The position numbers were made by a program, and so were the translations under genes. Positions 6,136 to 13,067 of a stretch of DNA of 28,350 bases are shown here, in pieces. The notes under the pieces were generated by a model that worked only from the letters and a program-made list of their open reading frames with translations, did not search any database and was not told where the DNA came from. Source of the DNA: a virus; the IMG/VR virus record IMGVR_UViG_3300050020_000170, positions 1-28,350 of that record. One strand, written 5' to 3'. Position 1 is the stretch's first letter; each line of letters begins with the position of its first letter.

Positions 6136-7959
6136 ATGTATGAATATCAAATAGTAATTGATCAGTGGGAAGGAAATCTTAATCTTGACATTGATGTTTT
6201 GAAATCTAACGGTGTCGTTGGAACAATTGTTAGAATCAACGATATGTCTGGTGGTTCCCATATGGATACAATGTTTGCTCAATCTTGGGAATTATCCAAG
6301 CAATTTCCTGTTAGTGCAATTTATTTTGTCTATAATCCTTGGGTTTCTGGAACTGAAAATTTTAATTGGTTATATACTCATCTTCCAGCAAATTATAAGC
6401 AAAGGGTATTTGCTGATATAGAAGTTTCTAAGGCAGACTATTCAACAGTTGCATATGCAAACGAAGTACAAATATTTTTTGATTTATGTAAAGGCAAATT
6501 CCCTGCCAGCGTCTATACTGGAGAATGGTTTTTGCATATGTTATCTTATTGGCCTAAAGATTTAGATTATTGGTGGGCTGCTTATCCCGATATTTTTTGG
6601 CCTAATCCAACACAAGCAATAACTTGGGATGAGTTCAAACAAAGGCTAACTACCGTTTCTTTCGCTTATAATAAAGCTGCCAGTCCTGGTAATGTTATTC
6701 TTTGGCAGTGCAGTGGAGACAGAATAAAACTTCCCGGTGGAAATGGACACCCTGTAGATGTAAATATTTTTCCAGGAAATTTAGATGCTTTAAAAATATG
6801 GTTTAATAGTGATAATAATGTTCCTAATGAACCCCCTGTTCCCCCTATAGAATTACCAATATTAGATTCTGGAATAGTAACAACCACTAGTGGTTTAAAT
6901 GTTCGTTCATCTCCTCAAATAAGTAACAATAAATTATATGCATTGAAATATGGTTCCAATGTCAACATTTATGAAAAATTACCTAGTTGGTATAGAATAA
7001 ATTCTACTAAAGAAGAATACGCTTCGTCTGATTATATTAAGATAATAAATAATTTACCAGTATTATATCAAGCAAAAGTGAATGCGGCAATAGGTTTACG
7101 AGTTAGAAGTTCGCCTAAAATAGTCTCTAATAATATTATAAGGACTTTACCAGATAAAGCCATAGTTAATGTTTATGGTGTTTCTAATAATTGGGCAAAA
7201 ATATCATCTACTTTAGAAGAATATGTTTCTAATGATTATCTTATTAAAATCGTTGCTACTATTGATCCTAAAAAGGGATTAGCAATGGCTCATAGTGAAT
7301 TTCAACAAGATTTAGATATTTTAAGAATTGGATGGTATTATGATTGGTCTGTAAATCAATCTCATTTATCTGATTCTAGATATATTCCTATGTCTAGAGA
7401 TGGTAGTATGGTAAATTTACCTGATGGTTATTCTGGATTTTTATTGTTCCTGAATGAACCTAATCAAAAAGAACCTAATGGATGTGATTTATCTGCCAGT
7501 GATGCTATTATACGATATAAAGCATTGATTGCAAAATATCCTAATGCTAAACTAATTTGTGGAAATTGCTCTTGTTGGGATACGGTATATTCAGGATCAT
7601 TTTTAGGAGATTTTACTAAAGCAATTTCTGATCAACATTTAAAGGTTCCATATGCTTATGGATTACATGGATATATTGAAGAATGGATTGATGTTTTGAC
7701 TTTAGAGAATTTTTGGGAAGTTCAACATTCTATTTGTAATACTAAGATTTGGATTAGTGAATTTGGAGATCGGAATGGAAATCTTACTAATTTCAAGCAA
7801 TTGATAGAATGGATTAAATCTAAAGATTGGATTGAAAGATATGCTGTATTTACTAATAGAAGTAATGGTGAAGATTGGGCAATTGGTAATGGAGTTAATT
7901 TAATTGATTGGAATACTCAACAATTGACCGATATTGGTAAATATTATGCGGGGGTGTGA
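6136..7959 (+). CDS. Modular peptidoglycan/glycan hydrolase: GH25-like, two SH3, GH128-like
   Basis: A 607-residue protein; ATG after AAGGAG. Domains: residues 1-225, a GH25-like barrel with D9 in VIDQWEG and an intact Asp-x-Glu (D94-I-E96 in FADIEVS); a proline linker at 229-241; two bacterial SH3 domains at about 246-303 (GLNVRSSP) and 313-371 (GLRVRSSP), which usually bind cell-wall peptides; residues 380-607, a TIM-barrel glycosidase resembling Asl1-like/GH128 beta-1,3-glucanases, with candidate catalytic glutamates E441 in FLNEPN and E542 in ISEFG. It is a strong endolysin candidate, or a virion hydrolase. The second glycosidase end is unusual for a phage lysin and could attack wall or capsule glucan. 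It lies downstream of a GH25-like gene and upstream of possible membrane lysis proteins. Confidence 0.8.
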   Translation: MYEYQIVIDQWEGNLNLDIDVLKSNGVVGTIVRINDMSGGSHMDTMFAQSWELSKQFPVSAIYFVYNPWVSGTENFNWLYTHLPANYKQRVFADIEVSKADYSTVAYANEVQIFFDLCKGKFPASVYTGEWFLHMLSYWPKDLDYWWAAYPDIFWPNPTQAITWDEFKQRLTTVSFAYNKAASPGNVILWQCSGDRIKLPGGNGHPVDVNIFPGNLDALKIWFNSDNNVPNEPPVPPIELPILDSGIVTTTSGLNVRSSPQISNNKLYALKYGSNVNIYEKLPSWYRINSTKEEYASSDYIKIINNLPVLYQAKVNAAIGLRVRSSPKIVSNNIIRTLPDKAIVNVYGVSNNWAKISSTLEEYVSNDYLIKIVATIDPKKGLAMAHSEFQQDLDILRIGWYYDWSVNQSHLSDSRYIPMSRDGSMVNLPDGYSGFLLFLNEPNQKEPNGCDLSASDAIIRYKALIAKYPNAKLICGNCSCWDTVYSGSFLGDFTKAISDQHLKVPYAYGLHGYIEEWIDVLTLENFWEVQHSICNTKIWISEFGDRNGNLTNFKQLIEWIKSKDWIERYAVFTNRSNGEDWAIGNGVNLIDWNTQQLTDIGKYYAGV

Positions 7960-7961
7960 TT

Positions 7962-8015
7962 ATGACTTTAATTTTGATTGCTGTTTTATTAGCATTAATA
8001 TTGGTTTGGGATTAA
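7962..8015 (+). CDS. Candidate 17-residue hydrophobic microprotein
   Basis: The frame reads MTLILIAVLLALILVWD. GGGGGTG, overlapping the end of the lysin gene, is a plausible ribosome binding site 4-5 bases before the ATG. The product is a single hydrophobic helix long enough to span a membrane. Its position right after a lysin and before a membrane-anchored coiled-coil protein suggests a lysis accessory. It is too short to be sure from sequence alone. Confidence 0.35.
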   Translation: MTLILIAVLLALILVWD

Positions 8016-8065
8016 ATGAAAGCACGATTTTATTGCCTCTCTACCATGCTGTAGAAAAGGTATCC

Positions 8066-8098
8066 GATAATGCAATATTATTGCAATATTGCATTATC
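8066..8098 (+). terminator. 14-bp perfect hairpin
   Basis: GATAATGCAATATT (8066-8079) and AATATTGCATTATC (8085-8098) are perfect inverted repeats around loop ATTGC. It is A+T-rich with no T-run, so RNA stabilisation or processing is as likely as termination. Confidence 0.5.
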
Positions 8099-8135
8099 AG
8101 TCATTATGCTTCTGAAAGGAGGAAATTTTGTTTAT

Positions 8136-8555
8136 ATGCCTATCGAAAAAAATGATGAACTTTCAGAGGGAGAAGTCAATCAATTAAGAATGACATTGAG
8201 AGAATATATTGATCTTAGATTTTCTAATGTAGAAAAAGAATTTAAAACTTATCAATGTAGTATGGATGCGAACTTAAAAAATGCTTACGGGTCAATGGAA
8301 AAAAGACTCGAAGGTATGAATGAATTTCGCCAAACTATCACGGATCAGGCTAATAAATATTTTACTAAAGCAGAGCATGAAGCGTGGAAAGAAAAAATAG
8401 AACAAGAATTACAGACATTGAGAGATTTTAAACTTACTATAGATACGAAAGCAAGTACCAGTGCTGTTAGAACAGCTTATGTAGTTAGTGGTATATCTAT
8501 ATTTTTATCTTTTATAGGTTTAATATTGACCATATTGAAATTGAATATATTCTAA
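8136..8555 (+). CDS. Coiled-coil protein with C-terminal membrane anchor
   Basis: A 139-residue protein starting MPIEKNDEL. The frame is open further upstream to 8070, but that part runs through a hairpin and AAGGAGG (8116-8122), so ATG 8136 is preferred despite a longish spacer. Residues 8-110 are highly charged and heptad-like, predicted coiled coil. Residues about 113-135 (AYVVSGISIFLSFIGLILTI) form one membrane helix near the C terminus. This N-in, C-terminal-anchor layout is common for XhlA-like or holin-associated phage proteins. With the lysins immediately upstream, a lysis-cassette role is likely but unproven. Confidence 0.65.
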   Translation: MPIEKNDELSEGEVNQLRMTLREYIDLRFSNVEKEFKTYQCSMDANLKNAYGSMEKRLEGMNEFRQTITDQANKYFTKAEHEAWKEKIEQELQTLRDFKLTIDTKASTSAVRTAYVVSGISIFLSFIGLILTILKLNIF

Positions 8556-8558
8556 CCC

Positions 8559-8587
8559 TTGACAAAATAAACATAGTGTGTTATAGT
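8559..8587 (+). promoter_or_regulatory. Sigma-A-type promoter
   Basis: TTGACA (8559-8564), a 17-base spacer and TATAGT (8582-8587). Transcription would begin near 8594, just before the structured RNA region and the exonuclease gene. It is one of only two near-consensus promoters I found in the window. Confidence 0.65.
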
Positions 8588-8593
8588 TAATAA

Positions 8594-8800
8594 TACTAAA
8601 GAAAAATAAAAACTCACAAAGCAATCTAGTTAGAAAAAGTCGTACACTGAGGTGGCTCCTCAATTTATAGTACTAGCCCAACTATCGGGGTTAAATTATC
8701 CCACAGCCAGTGGCTAATAATCTGCTATATTTATTATTTAATTATAATCTATTTGCAGAGATATTGTAAGATGCGATGGTTAGATTGCCTATATTCAAAA
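8594..8800 (+). ncRNA. Structured RNA with closing stem and complementary hairpin loops
   Basis: This stretch has no open frame of note and lies directly downstream of the promoter. A closing helix GCAATCTA/TAGATTGC (8621-8628 with 8781-8788) encloses hairpin TGAGG-TGGCT-CCTCA (8648-8662), hairpin CCAC-AGCCA-GTGG (8701-8713) and helix TCTGC/GCAGA (8721-8725 with 8755-8759). The two 5-base loops TGGCT and AGCCA are perfectly complementary and could kiss; alternatively TAGCC (8674-8678) pairs with GGCTA (8712-8716). It could be a leader element of the exonuclease gene at 8830 or a free small RNA. It does not match RNase P, tmRNA, SRP RNA or a riboswitch that I recognise. Confidence 0.5.
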
Positions 8801-8829
8801 TTTAAAGATAAAAAATTGGAGAAAATATA

Positions 8830-9801
8830 TTGGATTCAGCCATATTTGAAGATTGCTATAATGCATATAAAAATGATTTTTATGATGGTAAAGGTTGGAG
8901 TGATCTTGCATTAATTTATGGGTATGCTTCAGGTGAGGTTTTACGTTCCGCATTCAAGAGGGAAAGAAAAAAGCGGGGATTGCCTTCAAAGAATGAATTG
9001 AATCAACCAGAAATACTTTCCAAAGTTGAATATAAATCTCCAAGAGTTGGCGTTTTAGATATTGAAACTTTGCCAGCCGAAACTCTGACATTTGCATTAT
9101 TCGATCAGAACATTTCCTTAGAGCAAGTTTTAACAGATGTATGCCTTTTAAGTTGGGCTGGAAAATTTTTGAACGAACCAGAAGTCTATTCTGATATTCT
9201 AACATCAAAAGAAGCTCCTAAAAAAGATACAAAAAGAATAGTAAAAACTTGTTGGGATTTTATGTCCAAGTGTGATGTAATTATAGGCCATAACCTGATA
9301 TCCTTTGACGGAAAATTGATGAATACCTTTTTCCTTGAGAATAATTTTGTTCCAATCAAATACACTCCAGTTGATACTTTGTTGGTTGCTAAAACTAACT
9401 TTAGATTTAGCAGTAACAAGTTAGCATTTATTAATCGCCAGTTAGGTATTCGAGAAAAATTATCGAATGAGGGATTTGTTCTTTGGAGGCGATGTTTGCA
9501 GGGTGATCAAGAATCCTTAGATATTATGATGGAATATAATATTGGAGATATTTTCAGCACAGAACAATTATTTTATAAAATTCGTCCATATGTGAAAAGC
9601 TTTAATGTTGCACTTTATAATGAGATTGATGATTATCAATGTCCTGTTTGTGGTAGTTTGAAATTGAAATCTAATGGTTTCTATTTCACTAGTGCCGGAA
9701 AATGGGAAAGTGTTGTTTGTGAAGATTGCAACTGTGTTTCTAGAAAGAAAGACAATTTGTTAGACAAAGATAAAAGGAAACATTTACTGGTAAATTCTTA
9801 G
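8830..9801 (+). CDS. DnaQ/RNase-H-like 3'-5' exonuclease with HTH and zinc ribbon
   Basis: A 323-residue protein with a TTG start after TTGGAGAA; no good ATG lies in the conserved N terminus. Residues about 17-55 form a helix-turn-helix-like unit (KGWSDLALIYGYASGEVLRS followed by a basic segment). Residues 70-260 carry DEDD exonuclease motifs: VLDIETLP (Asp and Glu of motif I), IGHNLISFDGK (motif II) and NIGDIFSTEQLF (motif III Asp). Residues 271-303 form a zinc ribbon with CPVCG and CEDCN. This combination suggests a sequence- or structure-targeted nuclease acting on phage or host nucleic acid, in repair, recombination or host takeover. It is the first gene after the promoter and structured RNA at 8559-8800. 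Confidence 0.75.
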   Translation: MDSAIFEDCYNAYKNDFYDGKGWSDLALIYGYASGEVLRSAFKRERKKRGLPSKNELNQPEILSKVEYKSPRVGVLDIETLPAETLTFALFDQNISLEQVLTDVCLLSWAGKFLNEPEVYSDILTSKEAPKKDTKRIVKTCWDFMSKCDVIIGHNLISFDGKLMNTFFLENNFVPIKYTPVDTLLVAKTNFRFSSNKLAFINRQLGIREKLSNEGFVLWRRCLQGDQESLDIMMEYNIGDIFSTEQLFYKIRPYVKSFNVALYNEIDDYQCPVCGSLKLKSNGFYFTSAGKWESVVCEDCNCVSRKKDNLLDKDKRKHLLVNS

Positions 9802-9806
9802 ACTAT

Positions 9807-9856
9807 AAGGTAGGGTTTATATCCCTCCTTGATAATATTTGACAAGAAAGGGAGGG
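9807..9856 (+). promoter_or_regulatory. Switch-like occlusion of a membrane-protein ribosome binding site
   Basis: CCCTCCTT (9823-9830) can pair upstream with AAGG-t-AGGG (9807-9815, one bulged base, 7-base loop), or downstream with AGGGAGGG (9849-9856), the ribosome binding site of the gene at 9859 (8 bp, one G-T). The alternatives exclude each other, as at 1611-1656 before the tail fibre gene. Confidence 0.55.
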
Positions 9857-9858
9857 CT

Positions 9859-10182
9859 ATGGAGCCATTGAACACTATTTATATTCATGCGATTAATTTT
9901 TTATTTTCTGTGCTAGGAGTGATTATTCTTGGCACAATTTTAGTAAAGACTAGGCATGTTTACAAAACTGATTTCGTTTTACTCATGCAAGTTTTACCTT
10001 TAGTAGTTGAATTCCATTTTATGATTTATTCATTGGTATTGTTTATTGATCATTTAGATGGGATAGTTAGTTATCCTTTTTATTATAACCTATGGTCGCT
10101 TTTCCTCTTTAGCCAAACAATAGGAACAATATTGTGGCTATCGATATTGGCATATTTTGAATATCGAAGGAGAGCAAAGTGA
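9859..10182 (+). CDS. Small integral membrane protein
   Basis: A 107-residue protein starting MEPLNTIYIH. The frame extends 10 codons upstream, but that part overlaps the anti-Shine-Dalgarno element; ATG 9859 follows GGGAGGG. There are three probable transmembrane helices (about residues 8-27, 36-60, 76-100), then a basic end EYRRRAK, which suggests the C terminus faces the cytoplasm. It overlaps the next gene by 4 bases (translational coupling). A holin-like or membrane-remodelling function is possible. It is distant from the main lysin genes and no family is recognised. Confidence 0.65.
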   Translation: MEPLNTIYIHAINFLFSVLGVIILGTILVKTRHVYKTDFVLLMQVLPLVVEFHFMIYSLVLFIDHLDGIVSYPFYYNLWSLFLFSQTIGTILWLSILAYFEYRRRAK

Positions 10183-10676
10183 GCGATGCATGGATTGCGG
10201 GTTTGTTTTTAGTATTTGTTACTGCTTTGAGCATTGGGGCGAGTACTATAGTTACTGTTTGGATGAATAGAAGAAAAGTTGCATTAGAGCCACAACAAAT
10301 TCAAGCAGATACAACGCTAAAAAGTGGTGAAGTGACTGCTCATTATCTTGATATGTTCGAGAGGGTTTCAAAAAAATATGATGATTCTGAGACTGAAAAA
10401 GTGGAATTAAGAAAACAAGTTGAAAAACTTCAAAACGATGTAAATGACATTAGAGAAGGAACTCAAAAAGAAATTAATGATCTAAAAGATCAAATGAAAA
10501 AGGATCATGACGAATTGATGAGTCTTTTGGAAGAAGAAAAGGATTATTCTAGCAGGCTTGAACTTCAGCTTTCAAGTTGGAGAATTTCCCCTATCCCTAG
10601 GAATATCGAGGCCGCTAAACTTGCTCTGAAAGGAAACTTATGCATTGACGGTTCCGATTTAGTGGATAAAAAATAA
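10179..10676 (+). CDS. N-terminal membrane-anchored coiled-coil protein
   Basis: A 165-residue protein with GTG start, overlapping the end of the preceding membrane protein; the AAGGAGAG ribosome site lies inside that gene. Residues 5-28 form a membrane helix. Residues about 50-128 are a charged coiled coil. A conserved-looking SSWRISPIPRNIEAAKLAL segment closes the protein. It is coupled to the three-helix membrane protein, so the pair may form one membrane complex. A spanin-like or envelope-bridging role is conceivable, but no lipobox or signal-cleavage motif is visible. The gene is followed by a 219-base gap holding the tRNA-like element and an RNA motif. Confidence 0.65.
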   Translation: MSDAWIAGLFLVFVTALSIGASTIVTVWMNRRKVALEPQQIQADTTLKSGEVTAHYLDMFERVSKKYDDSETEKVELRKQVEKLQNDVNDIREGTQKEINDLKDQMKKDHDELMSLLEEEKDYSSRLELQLSSWRISPIPRNIEAAKLALKGNLCIDGSDLVDKK

Positions 10677-10719
10677 AGAAATTGAAATGGTGATTTTATT
10701 TGGTTTTTATAGGTATAAC

Positions 10720-10799
10720 GCCGACGTAAGCAGGATCGCCCTGTAAGCGATTATCTGTAACAGGACTTGAAAATGTTGGTTCGATTCCAACCTTCGGCT
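10720..10799 (+). tRNA. Degenerate tRNA-like element lacking a D-arm
   Basis: Acceptor-like strands GCCGACG (10720-10726) and CTTCGGC (10792-10798) pair at six of seven positions. A perfect T-arm GTTGG-TTCGATT-CCAAC (10775-10791) abuts the 3' acceptor strand. An anticodon-like arm ATCGC-CCTGTAA-GCGAT (10735-10751) has a 7-base loop. Only 8 bases separate acceptor and anticodon arms, so there is no D-arm. Loop position 33 is C instead of U, and 23 bases lie between anticodon and T arms. Read literally the anticodon would be TGT (Thr); a one-base register shift gives GTA (Tyr) but destroys the stem. It is probably a decayed or non-canonical tRNA. Confidence 0.4.
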
Positions 10800-10803
10800 T
10801 TAT

Positions 10804-10885
10804 AAAAATGGGATAGGAATGCATCATGAACATTCCGAGAAGCGTAACTCCCGCTTCCCATTTTTAATTTATGGAGTTTGGAGAA
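10804..10885 (+). promoter_or_regulatory. Pseudoknotted three-way-junction leader, copy 1 (HNH gene)
   Basis: P1 AAAAATGG/CCATTTTT (10804-10811 with 10858-10865) is followed by GATAGG (10812-10817), P2 GGAATG/CATTCC (10816-10821 with 10831-10836) and P3 GAAGCG/CGCTTC (10839-10844 with 10852-10857). The P3 loop TAACTCC (10845-10851) can pair through AACTCC with GGAGTT (10873-10878), one base before the ribosome binding site GGAGAA (10880-10885). The same architecture precedes the genes at 14732 and 25392. Likely role: translational control of the endonuclease. Confidence 0.65.
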
Positions 10886-10895
10886 AATAGTTTTT

Positions 10896-11534
10896 ATGAA
10901 GAATAATGTTTCCGAAGAAGGTCTTAAAAATATTTATGATGCTCAAAAAAGGGGAAGACAAACAGCATTAAGAAATATGGAAGAAAGAATAAGATTATAT
11001 AATGAAAATCCAAAATTGTGTTTGGGTTGTAACAGACCTTTGGCTTATGAAAAAAAGAAAAATGATTTTTGTTGTCACCGATGCTATGGACTTTACAAAT
11101 ATGGCAAAAAGATGATTTATCCAGATGAAACACCTGATAAATATTGTTTGCAATGTGGAAAAGAACTCGTTGGGAGAAATAAAAGATCAAATATTTTTTG
11201 TGATAAAAAATGTGAACGTCTTTATAAAAAACTATTGAAATCAAAAGAAAAAATGATAAGTTTTAATAACGGCGAGCTTAGTGATGAACGAGCAAGAAAT
11301 TTTTTTAGGAAAATTACGGATAAAATATGTTCAATCTGCGGATTGTCCGAATGGAACGGGTTGCCTATACCATTAGTAGTCGATCATATTGATGGGAATT
11401 GTGATAACAATTTTCCTTCAAATTTTAGGTTTGTTTGTTGCAATTGCGACGCTCAATTAGATACATATAAATCTAAAAATAAAGGAAATGGCAGGGCGTA
11501 TAGGCGAAAAAAGAAAGAGATGCTAGTCATTTGA
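10896..11534 (+). CDS. HNH homing endonuclease with zinc-finger N terminus
   Basis: A 212-residue protein. A TTG at 10878 is in frame, but ATG 10896 lies at good distance from GGAGAA and is preferred. Two treble-clef-like cysteine clusters lie in the N-terminal half (CLGCNRPL with CCHRC; YCLQCGKEL with CDKKC). An HNH nuclease domain fills about residues 140-200: CSICGLS, the VVDHIDGNCDNN core with the Asp-His pair and downstream Asn, and CCNCD. HNH enzymes of this kind nick or cut DNA at intronless or element-free alleles and spread by homing. It sits in an intergenic site before the terminase genes and carries leader copy 1. A terminator overlaps its last codons. Confidence 0.8.
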   Translation: MKNNVSEEGLKNIYDAQKRGRQTALRNMEERIRLYNENPKLCLGCNRPLAYEKKKNDFCCHRCYGLYKYGKKMIYPDETPDKYCLQCGKELVGRNKRSNIFCDKKCERLYKKLLKSKEKMISFNNGELSDERARNFFRKITDKICSICGLSEWNGLPIPLVVDHIDGNCDNNFPSNFRFVCCNCDAQLDTYKSKNKGNGRAYRRKKKEMLVI

Positions 11535-11545
11535 CTAGTATTTTT
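11520..11545 (+). terminator. Intrinsic terminator at end of HNH gene
   Basis: CTAGTC/GACTAG (11523-11528 with 11533-11538, loop ATTT), extendable outward to 9 bp with one G-T pair, is followed by TATTTTTAG. It overlaps the stop codon (11532-11534) and would insulate the terminase genes from endonuclease transcription. Confidence 0.6.
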
Positions 11546-11568
11546 AGATTATAAAGAGGTGATAAATA

Positions 11569-12543
11569 ATGGTTGCTACTAAAGGAACTAGAAGTAGAAG
11601 AAAAACTGTACCAACAAAAACTTTGACTTTGGATGGTGAAGTTGTAAAGCAAAATTATTGTCGGCGATGTCAGAGGATTTTGAAGCCTATTGATTTTTAT
11701 GATGCTACTGACACAATGTTAGATCGTAATGGAAAAATGAGTGTTTGTAAAGAATGTATTGATGATTTATTTACCAAAATATTTTCTACTAACACAGATG
11801 TTTCAAAAACTATTCTGCAACTTTGCCGAATTTTAAACGTAGCATTCATCCCGGCAGCTATCCAATCTACTATAGATCATGCTTCTAAAATGTTTGATAA
11901 AAATGGAAATTTAGCTCCAATGTTTGGATATTATAAGAGCAAAATGTCTAGTATAGCAACATTGAATCAGACAGGAATGCTTACATTTACTGAACCAGGA
12001 AATATCCCTAGTGATAATCCGATGAGTGATGATGATATAGAAAATTCAAGAGATGTAAAGCAATTTTGGGGAGATGGATTATCTCTCGATGATTATCAAT
12101 GGCTTGAGACAGAATTTTCCGCTTGGCAAACTCACAAAACAGACACGCGTGGTGGATTAACATTAATAAAACTTGCTGTTTTGAAACTTTTTGATATTCG
12201 TAAAGCAAGGGCAGAAGGAAGAGACACAACTGCTTTGGAAAAAAGTTTGAGAGACACTTTGGGGTCGGCTGCATTAACTCCCGCAACCGAAAATATTGCT
12301 AATAGCGGCAAAAGCGATGAAGCATTTGGTGTATGGCTTGCTGATATTGAAAATACAACCCCCGCCGAATGGGTAAAGGATAAATCAATCTATAAAGATG
12401 TTGATAATGCTCAAGAATATGGAAATTATCATATTACCCGGCCAATTTTGAATTTTTGGAATCAAAGTCACGATCTTGTCAATGATGCTTTAAAAGATGA
12501 AACAGATCAAGAAGAAAAAGACAACTTAGAAGCGGAGAACTGA
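11569..12543 (+). CDS. Putative terminase small subunit with zinc finger
   Basis: A 324-residue protein; ATG follows AGAGGTGA. It has a basic N terminus (KGTRSRRKTVPTK). A CxxC...CxxC zinc-finger module at about residues 31-64 (YCRRCQR and CKECID) is followed by a mainly helical, charged body. The last two codons are 2 bases before the large terminase start, so they form one translational unit. Small terminase subunits recognise the packaging site and hand the DNA to the motor. The assignment rests on synteny and the DNA-binding-like N terminus, since small terminases are poorly conserved. It could alternatively be an unrelated packaging accessory protein. Confidence 0.6.
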   Translation: MVATKGTRSRRKTVPTKTLTLDGEVVKQNYCRRCQRILKPIDFYDATDTMLDRNGKMSVCKECIDDLFTKIFSTNTDVSKTILQLCRILNVAFIPAAIQSTIDHASKMFDKNGNLAPMFGYYKSKMSSIATLNQTGMLTFTEPGNIPSDNPMSDDDIENSRDVKQFWGDGLSLDDYQWLETEFSAWQTHKTDTRGGLTLIKLAVLKLFDIRKARAEGRDTTALEKSLRDTLGSAALTPATENIANSGKSDEAFGVWLADIENTTPAEWVKDKSIYKDVDNAQEYGNYHITRPILNFWNQSHDLVNDALKDETDQEEKDNLEAEN

Positions 12544-12545
12544 TT

Positions 12546-13067
12546 ATGCCAACAAGAAGAAATTATCAGCAATCTCGCAAAAAAAATGCTCTAAGAGATG
12601 ATCAATTCCAAAAGCCTAGGGAAATACATTCCGCATTACAATTTACTGAAGAACGTAGAAAAAAAATTATAGATTGGGCAACATTCTATAGGAGAAATAT
12701 TCATCGTTTTGTTCAGCATTACTTTGGTATCAAATTGCATTTTTATCAAATAATATGGATTTATTTGATGAGTATAAATGATACATTTGTTGCCATTTGT
12801 AGTCGTGCGGATGGAAAAAGTTGGCTTGTTGCGGTATTTGCTTGTGCAAAAGCGATATTATATCCTAGGTCTGAAATAGTTATTTGTTCTTCAACAAAAG
12901 AACAAGCGGGTATTATTGTTTCCGACAAAATAGCAAGTTTGCGAGAAGAATATCCTAATCTTGCAAGAGAGATTAAAACATTGACAACCAATATGAATCA
13001 ATGGCAGGTTGTTTTTCATAATGGCTCTGTTATTAGAGTTGTAGCCAGTCGAGATAGTGCGCGTGGT
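12546..13067 (+). CDS. terL: Large terminase subunit, exon 1 (ATPase N-terminal part)
   Basis: This exon codes for 174 residues. It includes the adenine-binding and Walker A region: FVAICSRADGKSW at 81-93 is a deviant P-loop as in many phage terminases. ICSSTKEQA at 113-121 and VVASRDSARG at 165-174 follow. The genomic frame continues past 13067 for 20 codons into unrelated residues and a stop at 13130, which is the intron entrance. Joining codon 174 (GGT) to AAA at 13323 gives SARG-KRSTFTIYEEF, the expected link to Walker B. The full spliced protein would have 603 residues, normal for a large terminase. It packages DNA into the prohead at the portal vertex. Confidence 0.85.

Noticed and set aside
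7934-8155. 73-codon plus-strand frame spanning the end of the lysin gene and the following gap
   Set aside because: It overlaps the conserved C terminus of the lysin, runs through a perfect 14-bp hairpin, has no ribosome site and gives an unlikely composition.
8594-8800. Interpretation as another group I intron or a 6S RNA
   Set aside because: No convincing P3/P7 core or splice into a coding frame exists, and the long imperfect rod with central bubble of 6S RNA is absent.
10736-10752. Tyrosine anticodon GTA in the tRNA-like element
   Set aside because: The loop register that would place GTA at positions 34-36 breaks the 5-bp anticodon stem, so no amino acid identity can be assigned.
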